From Priapulus caudatus (taxonomy: Eukaryota > Priapulida > Priapulimorpha > Priapulimorphida > Priapulidae), in the NCBI RefSeq assembly GCF_000485595.1, contig NW_014577256.1, positions 93,421-144,997 of the forward strand: a DNA stretch of 51,577 nt, in the 5' to 3' direction. How positions within the stretch are numbered: the first letter of the stretch is position 1; the number at the start of each line of letters is the position of its first letter. The notes under the pieces are model-generated. The model did not search any database, was not told the DNA's origin, and saw only the letters and a program-made list of their open reading frames with translations. A program made the position numbers and the translations under genes. Shown here piece after piece: positions 22,175 through 33,124 of the stretch.

Positions 22175-22252
22175 TTTATGCAGTTGCAAATACAAGAATA
22201 CTCTTGGATAGCACATTAATTTTGGTCCTCTCAGTTCTAACATCTCGCTAAA

Positions 22253-22692
22253 GCCCAACGCACACACTCGAGCAAAACACCTGAACGTGGAGCAAAACAT
22301 GCTTCGCTCGATGTTCGTGGCTGTGTGCGGATTCCCGAAACAAGAAACATTGCTCAGCTGAGCGTGTTTTGCTGAAGAAGCAATGTTTGATTCGCGGAGC
22401 GTGTTTTCGCCTGAGCGTACGTTTTGCTCGGGTGTGTGCGTCAATTGTTCTGCTACACAGCGAAACGCCACAGACGGTCTCCAATCAATATCCTTAAAAA
22501 TATCACATGACACACAAAATTGGATGTCCATTGGATGGCTATTTTTGATGTCATGTGACAGCGGCGCTGTGCGCAGTGTTTTCCTGTATGTTTTTGGCTC
22601 AGGCTGTGTGTCGCTTGCCTCGCCGAGCAGAACGCGAAACGGCTGGAAAACAAATTTCGCGTTTTGCTCGGTTGTGTGCGTTGTGGCTTAAC
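22253..22692 (-). mobile_element. Foldback MITE family, copy B (-)
   Basis: Reverse complement of copy A over almost its full length, including the blocks CACATGACACACAAAATTGG and CAGACGGTCTCCAATCAATA, with scattered differences. Together A and B make a roughly 430-bp-arm snapback. Copy C adjoins directly. Confidence 0.8.
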
Positions 22693-23032
22693 ACAACTTT
22701 TCCAGCGTTTCGGCGTTCTGCTCGCGAGCACAGCGCACACAACGCCGACCCGACACAGCAGCACGACGCTGAGCAACACACCTACAGAAACACTGCGTAC
22801 AGCGCCGCTGTCACATGACATCAAAAATAGCCATCCAATGAACATCCAATTTTGTGTGTCATGTGATATTTTGTGATGTTGACATTGCTTGTTCAGCGAA
22901 ACACGCTCAGCTGAGCAATGTTTTTTGTTTCGGGAATCCGCACACAGCCACGAACAGCGAGCGAAACACGTTTTGCTCCACGTTCAGGTGTTTTTCTCGG
23001 GTGTGTGCGTTATGCTTTATGCTTTAGAAGCC
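22693..23032 (+). mobile_element. Foldback MITE family, copy C (+), internally deleted
   Basis: Same orientation as copy A, sharing TTCCAGCGTTTCG, CAGCGCCGCTGTCACATGAC and the CTCGGGTGTGTGCGTT end. It lacks the central part that contains GGAGACCGTCTGTGGCG in copy A. Its left end abuts copy B with no spacer. Confidence 0.75.
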
Positions 23033-23100
23033 TTACAGGTAGCTATTTAAGCAGCTAATGAATAGAACTCGGGATGAAGACACTTATCAAATGACACAGT

Positions 23101-23365
23101 AAGAGAGACTTGCTAGTGCTTAGACGGGACTTGCTAGTCGCTAGTGCTAGTTAGCTAGGTTCTAGTGCTAGTTAGCTAGTGTGCTAGTTCAGTTCAGCTC
23201 TGAGTTCATTTCAGTTCATTTCATTCAGCTCTCAGTTCAGTTCAGTTCAGTTTAGTTCAACTAGCTCAGTGATAGTTGGCTAGTGTGCTAGTTCAGTAGC
23301 TAGGTGCTAGTGCTAGTTAGCTAGTTGCTAATTGCTAGTGCTAGGGGGACTTGCTAGTTGCTTAG
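23101..23365 (+). repeat. Degenerate GCTAGT / TTCAG short-unit repeat
   Basis: The sequence is built almost only from CTAGT, GCTAGT, TAGCTAG and GTTCA words, in blocks (CTAG-rich, then TTCAG-rich at 23,190-23,260, then CTAG-rich again). This looks like an old, shuffled microsatellite or minisatellite. No gene. Confidence 0.8.
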
Positions 23366-24871
23366 TGTAAAATCAACCATGGAAGCAATGTTAACCCTTG
23401 GGCCACCTTTTCAATAATCTTCGATCGCACTTATAATTAACTGGAAACGCGCAAATATATACCTCTATGCATAACGGTAATTGCGAGCGCAAGCTGTGTG
23501 TTTACTCGTGGCGTTTATTGCAAACATGAAGAAATGCGCAATGCGGTGAAATCCACACGGCGATATTTTACGGTTTCTCGTGAAACTGTGTGCACATCGG
23601 GAATTTAGCTTTGCGTTGCTTGCCCCAAGGGAGATCTCTTTTTTTAAGCTTTGTAATTTTAAGCATGATTCAAAATCCACCTGATATTGGTATATTTAAT
23701 TGGCTATAGTTGTATTTGCATTTGTAAACTGCGCAATTTGTAATTTGTGTAACCGATCGCGTTTGCTATATCCCCCTTGTGTATACCTTTACCTAAATTT
23801 ACTATTAACCTCTGATGCATCGTTTCCTGTATGTGCTCCCCAGTCGTCCAGTGTCACATCTCTAAGCTGTATTTCCCCTCCAGTATGTGTCATCGTCTCC
23901 CTTCGTATGACCTCCTGCAGGGGGCCGCGGTATTGGAATCGTTTCTGTGAAACCCAGTGAGAGCGTCAATAAACATGAAACCAAATACAATATCCTCCGG
24001 CAACAGCAGCATTTCGCTTAAGCTAGGAAGAGGAAGAAAGGGAAAGAGACTAGAGTAAGGAAAGATAAAGGAAAGGGAAAGGAAAGGGGTATGGTAGAGA
24101 AGGAGAGGAGGAGAGCTAGGTGAAGAAGGCAAACAGAAGTGGAGGTGATGCGATAAGGCTTACCGAAGTGTGGGACAAAAACCAATGCAAGACTAAAAAG
24201 AGTATACGCTATTATTAGTATGGGTTTCGATATTAGGAATAACAGTTGATATGCTACACGAACATACGAAACAGGGTCAGACATGGGTAAATGTCTGTGT
24301 ATATGTGTATATATTTTATCCGCAATATAAAAGTATGTCAAGCCAATGCGCCAGATTCACTGCACACATCTGCAGAAAAAAACGATAAAAGGAAGCACAG
24401 GCCGGCAGTGCAAAGTGCACATCTGCAGATCAGAGCAACGTTCACGAGTACTTCAAGCGAAACAAGTTATCGATGACGACGTGACCCTTATTTCGGTGCT
24501 TTGGGGGTGAATCATTCACATTAGCTGTCGTAATTGATGCGTCGCGACCGTCGATGCAAACGTGTAGTTATGCGCCCACGAAAGCCATCAATAATTTACA
24601 ATATATCGTGCTATCCTAGCGTCGCATGTGCGTATAGTATACTTGCGTGAGAGTGCGACGCAGCAGGTGGATTCGCGACAGCTAATGGCGCGCTGAAGTT
24701 GCACCGCAGATCACCGCGCTCGTAGATAGCAGCCGCTTATTCCGCAGCTAGATCTGAGAGCATGTATGCAAATTAAGATTTATACTATAGATAGATTTTA
24801 TTTTTCTACAAATAGACATTTAGATACTACAGCCCTGTAAGAAATGAAGCGCGCGCTGGAAAGTTGTGATA
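23366..24871. other. Non-coding stretch
   Basis: Holds a purine-rich stretch (GGAAAGGGAAAGGAAAGG, about 24,030-24,130). No supported exon. Confidence 0.5.
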
Positions 24872-24965
24872 CTCAAAGACGCGCTGCAACAGGCATGTAA
24901 ATTAAGACGATGGCTGGTCGATTGACAATTGATAATTAGGTATTATGATGTATATATATATATAT
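24872..24965 (+). repeat. Direct repeat (second copy) ending in a TA microsatellite
   Basis: Matches 21,013-21,105 by eye from CTCAAAGACGCG through GATGTATATATA. Unlike the first copy it has normal flanking sequence on its left side. Confidence 0.85.
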
Positions 24966-25540
24966 AGCATAATGCAGGCGTTGTTGATCTATATATCAGT
25001 CATCTGACGCCCTTATTTTAAAAAGCACACACTGCAAGTTATCGTTTATATAATTATGAAAATTGCTAGCATATATAAATATATATATATTCATTATTTG
25101 AGTGAAACATATTGTGATATTCGTGATGTTCTAAATAATGCATAGACATGTAAAATAAAATTGTTCGATTAATAGATCATAGAATACAGATCCGAATGTC
25201 AACATATAAGAGCTATCTATCATATCGGATTTGGAGCGAAAATCGCCTAATATAAAAGTCGAAACGGAGGCATGCGCGCATCAACGTCGAATAGTGATAC
25301 GCCTCGTCTGCACATCGTCTGCTAGGCATGCGCTGGTTCTACGGGTAAATTCCTAGGAATTTAATTAATCCGTGATAATCGTGTACGTGGCTCAAAGATA
25401 AACTGACGCTACATCCTTCATTCTGTTTACCATTTTACTGCCATCGTACATATCGTGCTGCTACCATTGCATTAGAACTGCCGTAAGCCGGTTTGGTTCG
25501 CATTGCGTGGCAATCGTTTTATGTAAGCGTGTAATTAATG

Positions 25541-26078
25541 TGTAACAGGGCTGCGACGTCATTTCAGAGCGTAAGCCCGGAGATATTTTAAGTCGGTGAC
25601 ATCACCGCGTTCAAGATAGCGGAATATCGTAGCGGTTGCTAAGCGCGCAAGTTGGAAATAGCAGTGCATTGCACGCGCCTAACACGCGCCATTGTAACTG
25701 CGTAGTAGGACGCGGCCAATGGCTAACAACTATCCGGACACGTGTCTGGCTCAACTTCTCTCTCCAAACTTACTTGGCCGCTAAGCCATACTTGGCCGCT
25801 AAGCCATACTTGGCCGCTAAGCCAAAGGGCACCAGCGCATTACCATATATGACGACGAGAAGTGCGTTTTCAGAGAAGAAGGGAGTGCCGGAAAAAAGAC
25901 ACTCTCCGTGTCGCGCCCCTAGGGAAAAGGCGTGTCTTCGTGTGCTGTTGAAAATCATCTAGCCTGTGTAGTGAAGGTGTATATCTACTAGAATAAAACC
26001 ATAGACCGTTCACCGTAACTCCGTGTTCGATTCTACTGCGCGTATCTATTGTTCGCCTACTCGCATAAGACACTCACA
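25541..26078 (+). mobile_element. Possible solo LTR
   Basis: It starts TGTAACAGGG and could end ...ACTCACA, the TG...CA form of LTRs. Inside are a CCAAT box (25,716-25,720), three 18-bp direct repeats (25,772-25,825) like U3 enhancers, and AATAAA at 25,992-25,997 about 80 bases before the end, as in an R region. No flanking duplication, primer-binding site, gag or pol was found, so this rests on layout alone. Confidence 0.3.
25772..25825 (+). repeat. Three 18-bp tandem copies of ACTTGGCCGCTAAGCCAT
   Basis: Exact triplication. The core GGCCGCTAAGCC is partly self-complementary. The 18-bp unit keeps a frame open (YLAAKP repeats), which explains the chance 108-codon frame at 25,636-25,962. Confidence 0.9.
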
Positions 26079-28471
26079 TCTTCCACGCATCCCGCGGAGG
26101 AGAACATTGATTGCTTGCACGCGGTACCTGGGAACACAACGCAAGGCATACGAATAACTACACGATCACAAGCCATCGCGTGCAGCATCATTTGGCGTTA
26201 GTGACCAGAGAAGATATCAGTGATCTCGTAGCACTTGATATTGTACGTCGGGTGACGTCATTTATCCGACACCGAACGTCATTGAGCATCGCACGCGCGA
26301 AGAGCGCGAGGAACGTAATCGACACTAATCCGAAAGTTTAATCATCTCTCTATATCAAATGATCAGTATGTGGTCCCATGACACTCCCCCAGTTCCGTGT
26401 AGAATTTAAAAATACCAACTGCGCAGCAGGCGTATTGTATGTAGTTTTGCTACTACTGACCATCGATTTTCACGCATCTATCGTTTGCGCGTATCCTGTA
26501 TACCATCTACCTGTTTCATCTAAATCAAGCAAAATTAATCGTACAACTGTGTCATGAAACCTCATCAGTATGCGGCGTTTGTGATCAAATGTGGCAGGGA
26601 GCATACATTATTCATTTATTGAAAGCTTATCGTGCCGCATTTAATATTGCATTTCTTAGCGTAATAAACCCGTATCCATAACAAATCATTAATGTCGAGC
26701 AATATACAGGTCATGCCAATACCGTGTGGGAACACGTCGCATCTATAATACTATAAATATGGACACGACGGTAATCGCCATTTTACGACATTAAGTAACA
26801 AATGCCACGCAAGTGGGCCCTTAGCGTATCAATTAACGTCATATAATTTCTGTTTACGAATTACCTCATTGTGCTATCAAGCCTTGTTTTGATAGCGTGC
26901 GCTTTCCCGACTGCTTTCTACCTGATCGACATAAATACAGTGAAATGAGAAACGGGAATTTACGAAAGCGAAAAATGTTATATTGTAGCGATGCATTGTG
27001 CGTGACATACCTTCCCTACAATATCGTAAAAGAATCTTTCCGCAGCATAGGCATCTGCAGCAATCAGTCACATCAAGCCCTAGCGCCTCTAAATCACGCC
27101 AAAAACAACAAAAATTGCTTAAATAAATAATGTCAGATACGCAACAGACGTCTATTAGCTAATCACTTGCGTTATAATGTTAAGATTCGTACATTTCCTT
27201 ACATTTTATAACTATCAAAGACAAGAATTAAACCAATATGATCTTTTTATGAGTTTTACCGAACTCAATGCAGGCCTATATGCATACGAAATCGCTCTGC
27301 ATACGGTTCATCGTGCAAGTGGAAAGCCCAGACATGTTATGCTGGTGAACATAATAAATTTGTATAGAGTTTTAATCGGAATTGCCAAACTTATTATCGA
27401 AATGGCATTATCGAATACGATTTAACTTTCGACGCATATTGATAAGCGTCACGTCGTTTGAATTCGTTAGACTCCACTCACTTAGAGTTTGCTGCCGTCG
27501 ATTTTGTGCAATAGAATACGGCATGGAGCCGTTTTAAAGCACATCTCAATCCAGAACGTGTCATACATAATAGTAACTATCACGCGTTATGCAGCTTTAA
27601 GTGAAACGAACAGGACACGAGACTTAGTGTCTAACGAGGCGGGTAGAAGATTAAATTGAGGAAACAAAGAATCGAACCTAATTTAAATGGGTCGCTGGCA
27701 ACAGGCAGAAATAGCGAGAGAGAAGGTGTAACCTTTAAAAGTTCTACAGCCACACAGAGGTTGATTACGAAGTCTGATGCTATTGAACGCGAGCAACGCC
27801 ATTAACTCTGTAGCAAGTTTACTGTCAACTGCGAGTTTTAGACAAAGCGAGTCAGTAGAATACGTCGAAAATGGTGACTGTTACACATACACAAACACAG
27901 TGTATCATAGGATATCTATGCCAATGCAAACAGCCGTTCACTATTAGAAATATTATAGCATTTCCTTACTTGATCGTATACTTTGTAAGTGTCGCCAATA
28001 TAGGTGTCAATGGGCCGACTAATAATTATGGACGCATTAGTATAATAATCTTGAGCATACGTGTGTGACAGCAGCGTACATATCCGATTTCATTCATCCT
28101 CCAGCAAGAAAGCTTACCGTCACGTTTAATCAGTACACGGCATATGACACAGAAAGTGCCAAATGATGTAGGCTACAGAGTAGCGCACGAAGTGCTATTA
28201 GCCAGATACAGTCTTTCATCGCCAGGGCGTAAACATACCAAGAATATATCACTGCTAAGAATGTAAAACTCCCAGACCATTAAAATGGATCAATTTTAGT
28301 AGCTCCTATACGCTCTAGGTCAACTGCGTGCGATATGTGTCACATTTTGAAAAAATATTTTGAGTAAATATTAAACCAAAATCTCCATGCACAATTTATC
28401 ACTGCTTTAACTGAACATATGCATCAAACCTACGCTAATGCTTTCCTTTAAAAATCGGCCATTCACGCAGC
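26079..28471. other. Non-coding stretch
   Basis: No supported exon, RNA gene or repeat family seen on either strand. Frames up to 82 codons (27,177-27,425) are unrecognisable. Confidence 0.5.
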
Positions 28472-28740
28472 TTGATTAGTAGCTTGTTTCTCTCCAACTC
28501 CTCTCTATCTTTCTCTCCCAATCTCCCCCTTTCTCCCTCTCCACCTCTCTCTGTCTTCCTCTCTCGTTTTCTCTCTCTTTTCCTATTTTTTGCTTTCCTT
28601 CCCTCTTTCTCTCTATATCTACCAATCTCCATTTACCTCCGGCGCACGCTCTCTCTCATTCTCCCTTCATTCCTCTCCACCTCCCCCATCTCTATCTCTC
28701 TCCGTCTGTCTGTCTGTCTGTGTCTCTCTCTCTCTCTCTC

Positions 28741-28797
<57 letters not shown>

Positions 28798-28847
28798 CGC
28801 TCGCTCTCTCGCTCTCTGTTTCGCTTGCTCTCACTCCCTGTAGTGAA
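28472..28847 (+). repeat. CT-rich tract and CT microsatellite
   Basis: Pyrimidine-rich sequence, pure CT from about 28,722 to 28,791, ending with TTCGCTCGCTCTC variants. It marks the left border of the 7.2-kb tandem duplication. Confidence 0.95.
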
Positions 28848-29159
28848 ACAATATCTTTCGTTGACGCACTCTTGCGGAGAGATAAGGCGTTCGCGCTCTA
28901 CCTGCCTCCCGTATAACATTTGCATTGCGATATTCTATAATTAGAAGCATGCTTACGTTTTCGTGCCTTTCTTGCGAGCCTGGCTACCGCAACTCCAGCC
29001 TTGTGCGCCGTAATGGCGGCTAAGCCATCATTGCTACAACTGTCTACCATTGCGTGATAGTTTTTCCCGAGACGTGCTATGCTTGTGTATTCCGCGCGAG
29101 GCATGCTGAACGAAATTGCGGCTGTTCACGTCGTTTCTGGGCGTGCGCGATCCGGTGTA

Positions 29160-32100
29160 GTCCAGTTGTGAAAAGCTGTTTTTTGCTGTGAATCAGGGTT
29201 TCTGCGTCCCCACAAAGTTTTTTGCCGGAATTTGTATCTTTGGAAGGGTGCCAGATTAAGGGAATCTGATGATGATGCCGGTGCGTGGCACTCTTGGGTC
29301 ATTTTTGGTATACATATGCAAATTAACGCGGCCATGACCGAAATTTGAGGTTTTGGCCATAACTCGCTTGCTTTACAAGATAGAAGTAAAATTTTGGTGT
29401 CTACCCCCAGGTTTTCAGCGTTTCTGGTTCTGTTTAGGTCATCCCCAACATGAATTTGATCATGTTTCATATGACTAATATGCAAATTAACCGCGATCAT
29501 TACCAAATTTGAGGTTTTGGCCATAACTGCTTGCTTTACAAGATAGAAGTAAAATTCTGGGTATACCCCCAGGTTTTCGACGTTTCTGGTTCTGTTTAGG
29601 TCATCCCCAACATGATTTGATCATTTTCATATGCATAATATGGCAAATTAACGCATCATTACCGAAATTTGAGGTTTTGGCCATAACTCGCCATGCTTTA
29701 CAAGAATAATTACATATATTGTTGCTTTACCAAGATATATATTACAATATTGTTACGTAGTTGTACCGTTATAGTTTACGGCAGTTGTACCGTCCTTTGA
29801 TTGACATGAAACCATTCGACCGGATACTATGTTGACTGCCATGGTGGAAGCTCAGAAACTTACCACGCTTGGGAAAAACAGTCACGCGGTATTCACAATG
29901 ATCAGCAATTATACCGAGTTGTAGTGGACATTGAATGGAGTTATACCAGGACAGATTCCTGAATTTGATTCCTAGACTAGGTGGAATGCACCTCCTCATG
30001 AGTTTTCGTCAGCTGTGTTGGTGGTCTTGATGGCGAATAGTGTCTCGATGAATATCCTGAGAGTAGGTTTTGGTCGGAGTGCAGAACATGCTGTCAGGGA
30101 GAAGTTCCCACAGAATGTCAGGGCATACGTTTGTTATGAAGAAGTATTGTGTAAGGTTGTTGTAAACCTCGATTACTATAGAGGACCTGATTATTTCACT
30201 AGAGGCGCTGTCGAGCAGAGCAAGACAACACGACTGTGGTGGGACTGTTGGATCAGCCAGTTCTTTTGATGATGGTGTTTGTACGGGCAGAGGCGCCGAG
30301 GGCGACTGGCCCTGCATCTGTGGGCTGTTCAAGAAATGATGCCTTACTTCTTCGCAGCTGGACATCATAACTACGCTCGATATGGATTATCTTCGAGCGA
30401 TGGAAAAACTCCCTGATGAAATCCTGGAGAAATTCTTAAAGGGGGAACATGTGATGCACCACAGCAGGCATTTTGACTGGCATTTGGTCTGATATGTACA
30501 TAGAGACCACATTCATGAGGTATGGAAAGGACTAAGGGCATAATAGGCCTTACATTGAAGCCATCAGCCGTGAAACGTTGGGCTTTCAGCATGCACGTTT
30601 TGTTGCCAAGTTACAAATGATGTGGCAACAATCACACAAAGACGGACAACAGGTAGAGGTGCATCACACAAGGAGAGAACCCAGCCAGAGTCAAGTCAGA
30701 TGGGAAAAGACAGGCAGAATATCCGCAACAAGCTGGAGCGTTTTCACTGATCCCTTGATCGACTGACCACCCAGATGAAATTTTGAACATAGTTACTGGC
30801 AGAATTCCAGCATCGTCTGTCAATGTAGACAGGTCAGTAGAAATAGGCCCAACCCAGATGGTGTTATTTGAATAAAAGTGGCCAACAGGTTTTTAATACT
30901 CCTACACCAAAGAAGTGAGGTGTGAGGTCTTCCCAGCTAAAAGATCTTGTGGCGCGTGGAAACAGATGTGTATAATGTGAACCTAATCTACTCAAGAGTG
31001 CCTAGGTTGCAGCAGACCCCGGAACATTGACCTGTCTCATGTACTGAAACAATGAGCTTGCTCCAATACCTACTTCCATGTTCCAAAGACAATGGCGAAA
31101 TGAGGATAGCAACAATAAGTCGGAGAAAGGTACAGCAAGGATTATGTAGACAATTTTTTTGGATATATGTCATGAGAAAAGCTGCTCATCGGATGTTTAC
31201 CTAACTTTTGAACAGATACTACGACTATTCAAGCAAGAGCGTGGCACGTGGAGCTAGCGGCCGCGGCAATAATGCAACCGTTGGCATCATCTAAATCTAT
31301 CGAGCTCCTTGTGCACCCAAAAAGGTTGTGCTCACTGCTAACGAAAACAAGATACAGCTGATAGATATATATGTGATTACTCTGGTAGAGAAGTGTTTAG
31401 CCACGTGGAAGACCCAGTTCGACACAAGCTTGTTGTATCTGGCCGTGAACCATTCAATCAAACGTTTCTGTGGACATCAGAGTAATCGTGCTGACCTACG
31501 GACAAACCACGAGGAAGCTGACGTTACAATGTACACCAGATACTGCCACGTTGCCGCCACACCAGGAAGGCGTGCAGCATCAAAGTCATTTGCATGATTA
31601 CTGATGTCATCGTTCTGTTAATGCATTTTTGCAGATCAACAGAATGTGAAGTATGTCCCTGATAATGAAGTCACCAGCTCGAGAGGGTCTCAGTGGATAT
31701 ACAGGCCTCAGTAAAAAAGAGTAAAGACATTGTGCCACGTCTTTTGGCTGCCCATGACTTACTGGCTGTGAGCTCGGTTGCCAAGCTACATGAATTGGAA
31801 AGGCACCGTCATCAACAAGCTGAAAGAAGAGCTCACATTTCAAACATTTGGGGATCTTCACATCATCATTGGATGATGTTATTTGCTGAACCACAAAGTT
31901 CATCGCGCTTGCTATGGCCACGAAAGAAAGAAATGACTTCGAGTTGATCTCTGGTTAAGGAAAATGGGGAAGAAAAACATCAATGCTGCCCCCAATCTGA
32001 AATCGATACCACCACGAGTGAGGCGTCAGGAAAATGTTATACGAGCACATGTTCAAATTCGGTATGGAAAGTCAGTCCTGAGCCAGATCCCCATTCTTTG

Positions 32101-33122
32101 ACGCTACCGACAATGGATGGTCTTCGCGATAAATCCACTAAAACTCTGACTTCTAAAAACACTCCCGCCAGATGTGGCTCTTGCGCCACCTGAGGTGTTA
32201 GAGTTGCTTCGATGTGGATGTTCAACCGATGAACCAGTAGTAATCAGAGGTGTGGTTGTCATTAAGGACACTTGCCGTGTACTTTCTTTTGTGCCTGTCA
32301 TGCAGAATCACACTGTCAAAATCCCTACAACAAAGACATAGAAAGTGGGGCAGATGACGAAATGAAGAGGTTTCTTATGATGAAATAGAAATTGACTTGA
32401 TGATGAGTGAATACAGGGGGTTGTTGCCAGATAGACAGATAAGTAGCAGCTGTATGCGAGAGAATGGTCGTGAATAATGCAGCAAGAACATCATTAACAT
32501 ATTAATAAATGTGCATTATTAACTTTAACTGATCTGTTGTGCCAAATGATGTAATGTAGCTTGGATGATTTATCCCGGCGATCAAACTTCCAAGATGGGT
32601 TCATTTTTCATCATACCTTTTGCATGGAATATCATTCACAATACCGGTGTACAAGGTTATTGGGCGATATGATCTCTAATTAGCATAATTATGTATATGC
32701 AAATGGCCAAATCAGTTTTGATTGGTCTAATCAGAATCAGATACCCTGAAAACCTTGAAGTAGACACCACATTTGCTTTGTCATCTTTTATAATAAGCGT
32801 GTTGCGGGCCAAAAATGGAATTTTGGTAATGGCCGCCCTAATTTACATATTATGGATATGGAAATGAGCAAACCATTTTGGCTTTGGCCTAATCTGAATC
32901 AGAGACCCTGAAAACCTAGGGGTAGACACAAAAATCATAGCGAGTTATGGCCAAATAATGAAATTTCAGTAATGGCCGCCTTGATTTGCATATTACGCAA
33001 AATGCCCAAAGGTACCAGACCGGCATCATCCGGATTCTTAATCAGCACCCCTCAAATGTATAAAATCCGCAAAAAAACTTTGTGGGGACGCTAAAACCAC
33101 GTTAGGTGTTCTACAGCTGGAC
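29160..33122 (+). mobile_element. DNA transposon with long inverted ends, copy 1
   Basis: Ends are GTCCAGTTGTGAAAAG on the left and the inverted GTCCAGCTGTAGAA on the right, each next to TA (29,158-29,159 and 33,123-33,124), so a TA target duplication is possible. About 400 bp inside each end are inverted copies: CGTCCCCACAAAG, then GATTAAG-AATC-GGATGATGCCGG, then units with ATATGCAAATTAACGCGGCC, GGCCATAACTCGC and TCTACCCCCAGGTTTTCAG. A single + strand protein lies between. Total length is about 4.0 kb. I did not recognise the named superfamily. Confidence 0.8.
29806..32477 (+). pseudogene. Transposon-encoded FEN1/XPG-like nuclease, frameshifted (copy 1)
   Basis: Homologous frames run from MKPFD at 29,806 to about 32,477, followed by AATAAA at 32,504-32,509. 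The N-terminal half has the LGGMHLLMSF-type block known from abundant uncharacterised multicopy proteins of marine invertebrates. The C-terminal half shows, in order: NHEEADVTM (31,505-31,531), TDVIVLLMHF (31,600-31,629), LTGC (31,759-31,770), KGTVINKLKEEL (31,799-31,834), then a Cys-rich tail with CGCH (32,251-32,262) and PCTFFCACHAESHCQNP (32,274-32,324). Order and spacing resemble the acidic, EDxD, GCD and GIGxxT helix-hairpin-helix motifs of FEN1/XPG 5' nucleases. Motif memory is the only basis. Many 1-base indels break the frame, at least partly from sequencing. Copy 1 keeps the sense orientation of the block that is inverted in copy 2. Confidence 0.6.
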
Positions 33123-33124
33123 TA

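Noticed and set aside
21318-22876. Many frames of 67-174 codons in the foldback cluster
   Set aside because: They occur on both strands of inverted repeat copies, share repeat words such as FCSGVCV and have no domain.
23101-23365. CTAG-rich block as a CRISPR-like or satellite array
   Set aside because: Unit lengths are irregular, with no fixed repeat-spacer order. It is a degenerate short-word repeat.
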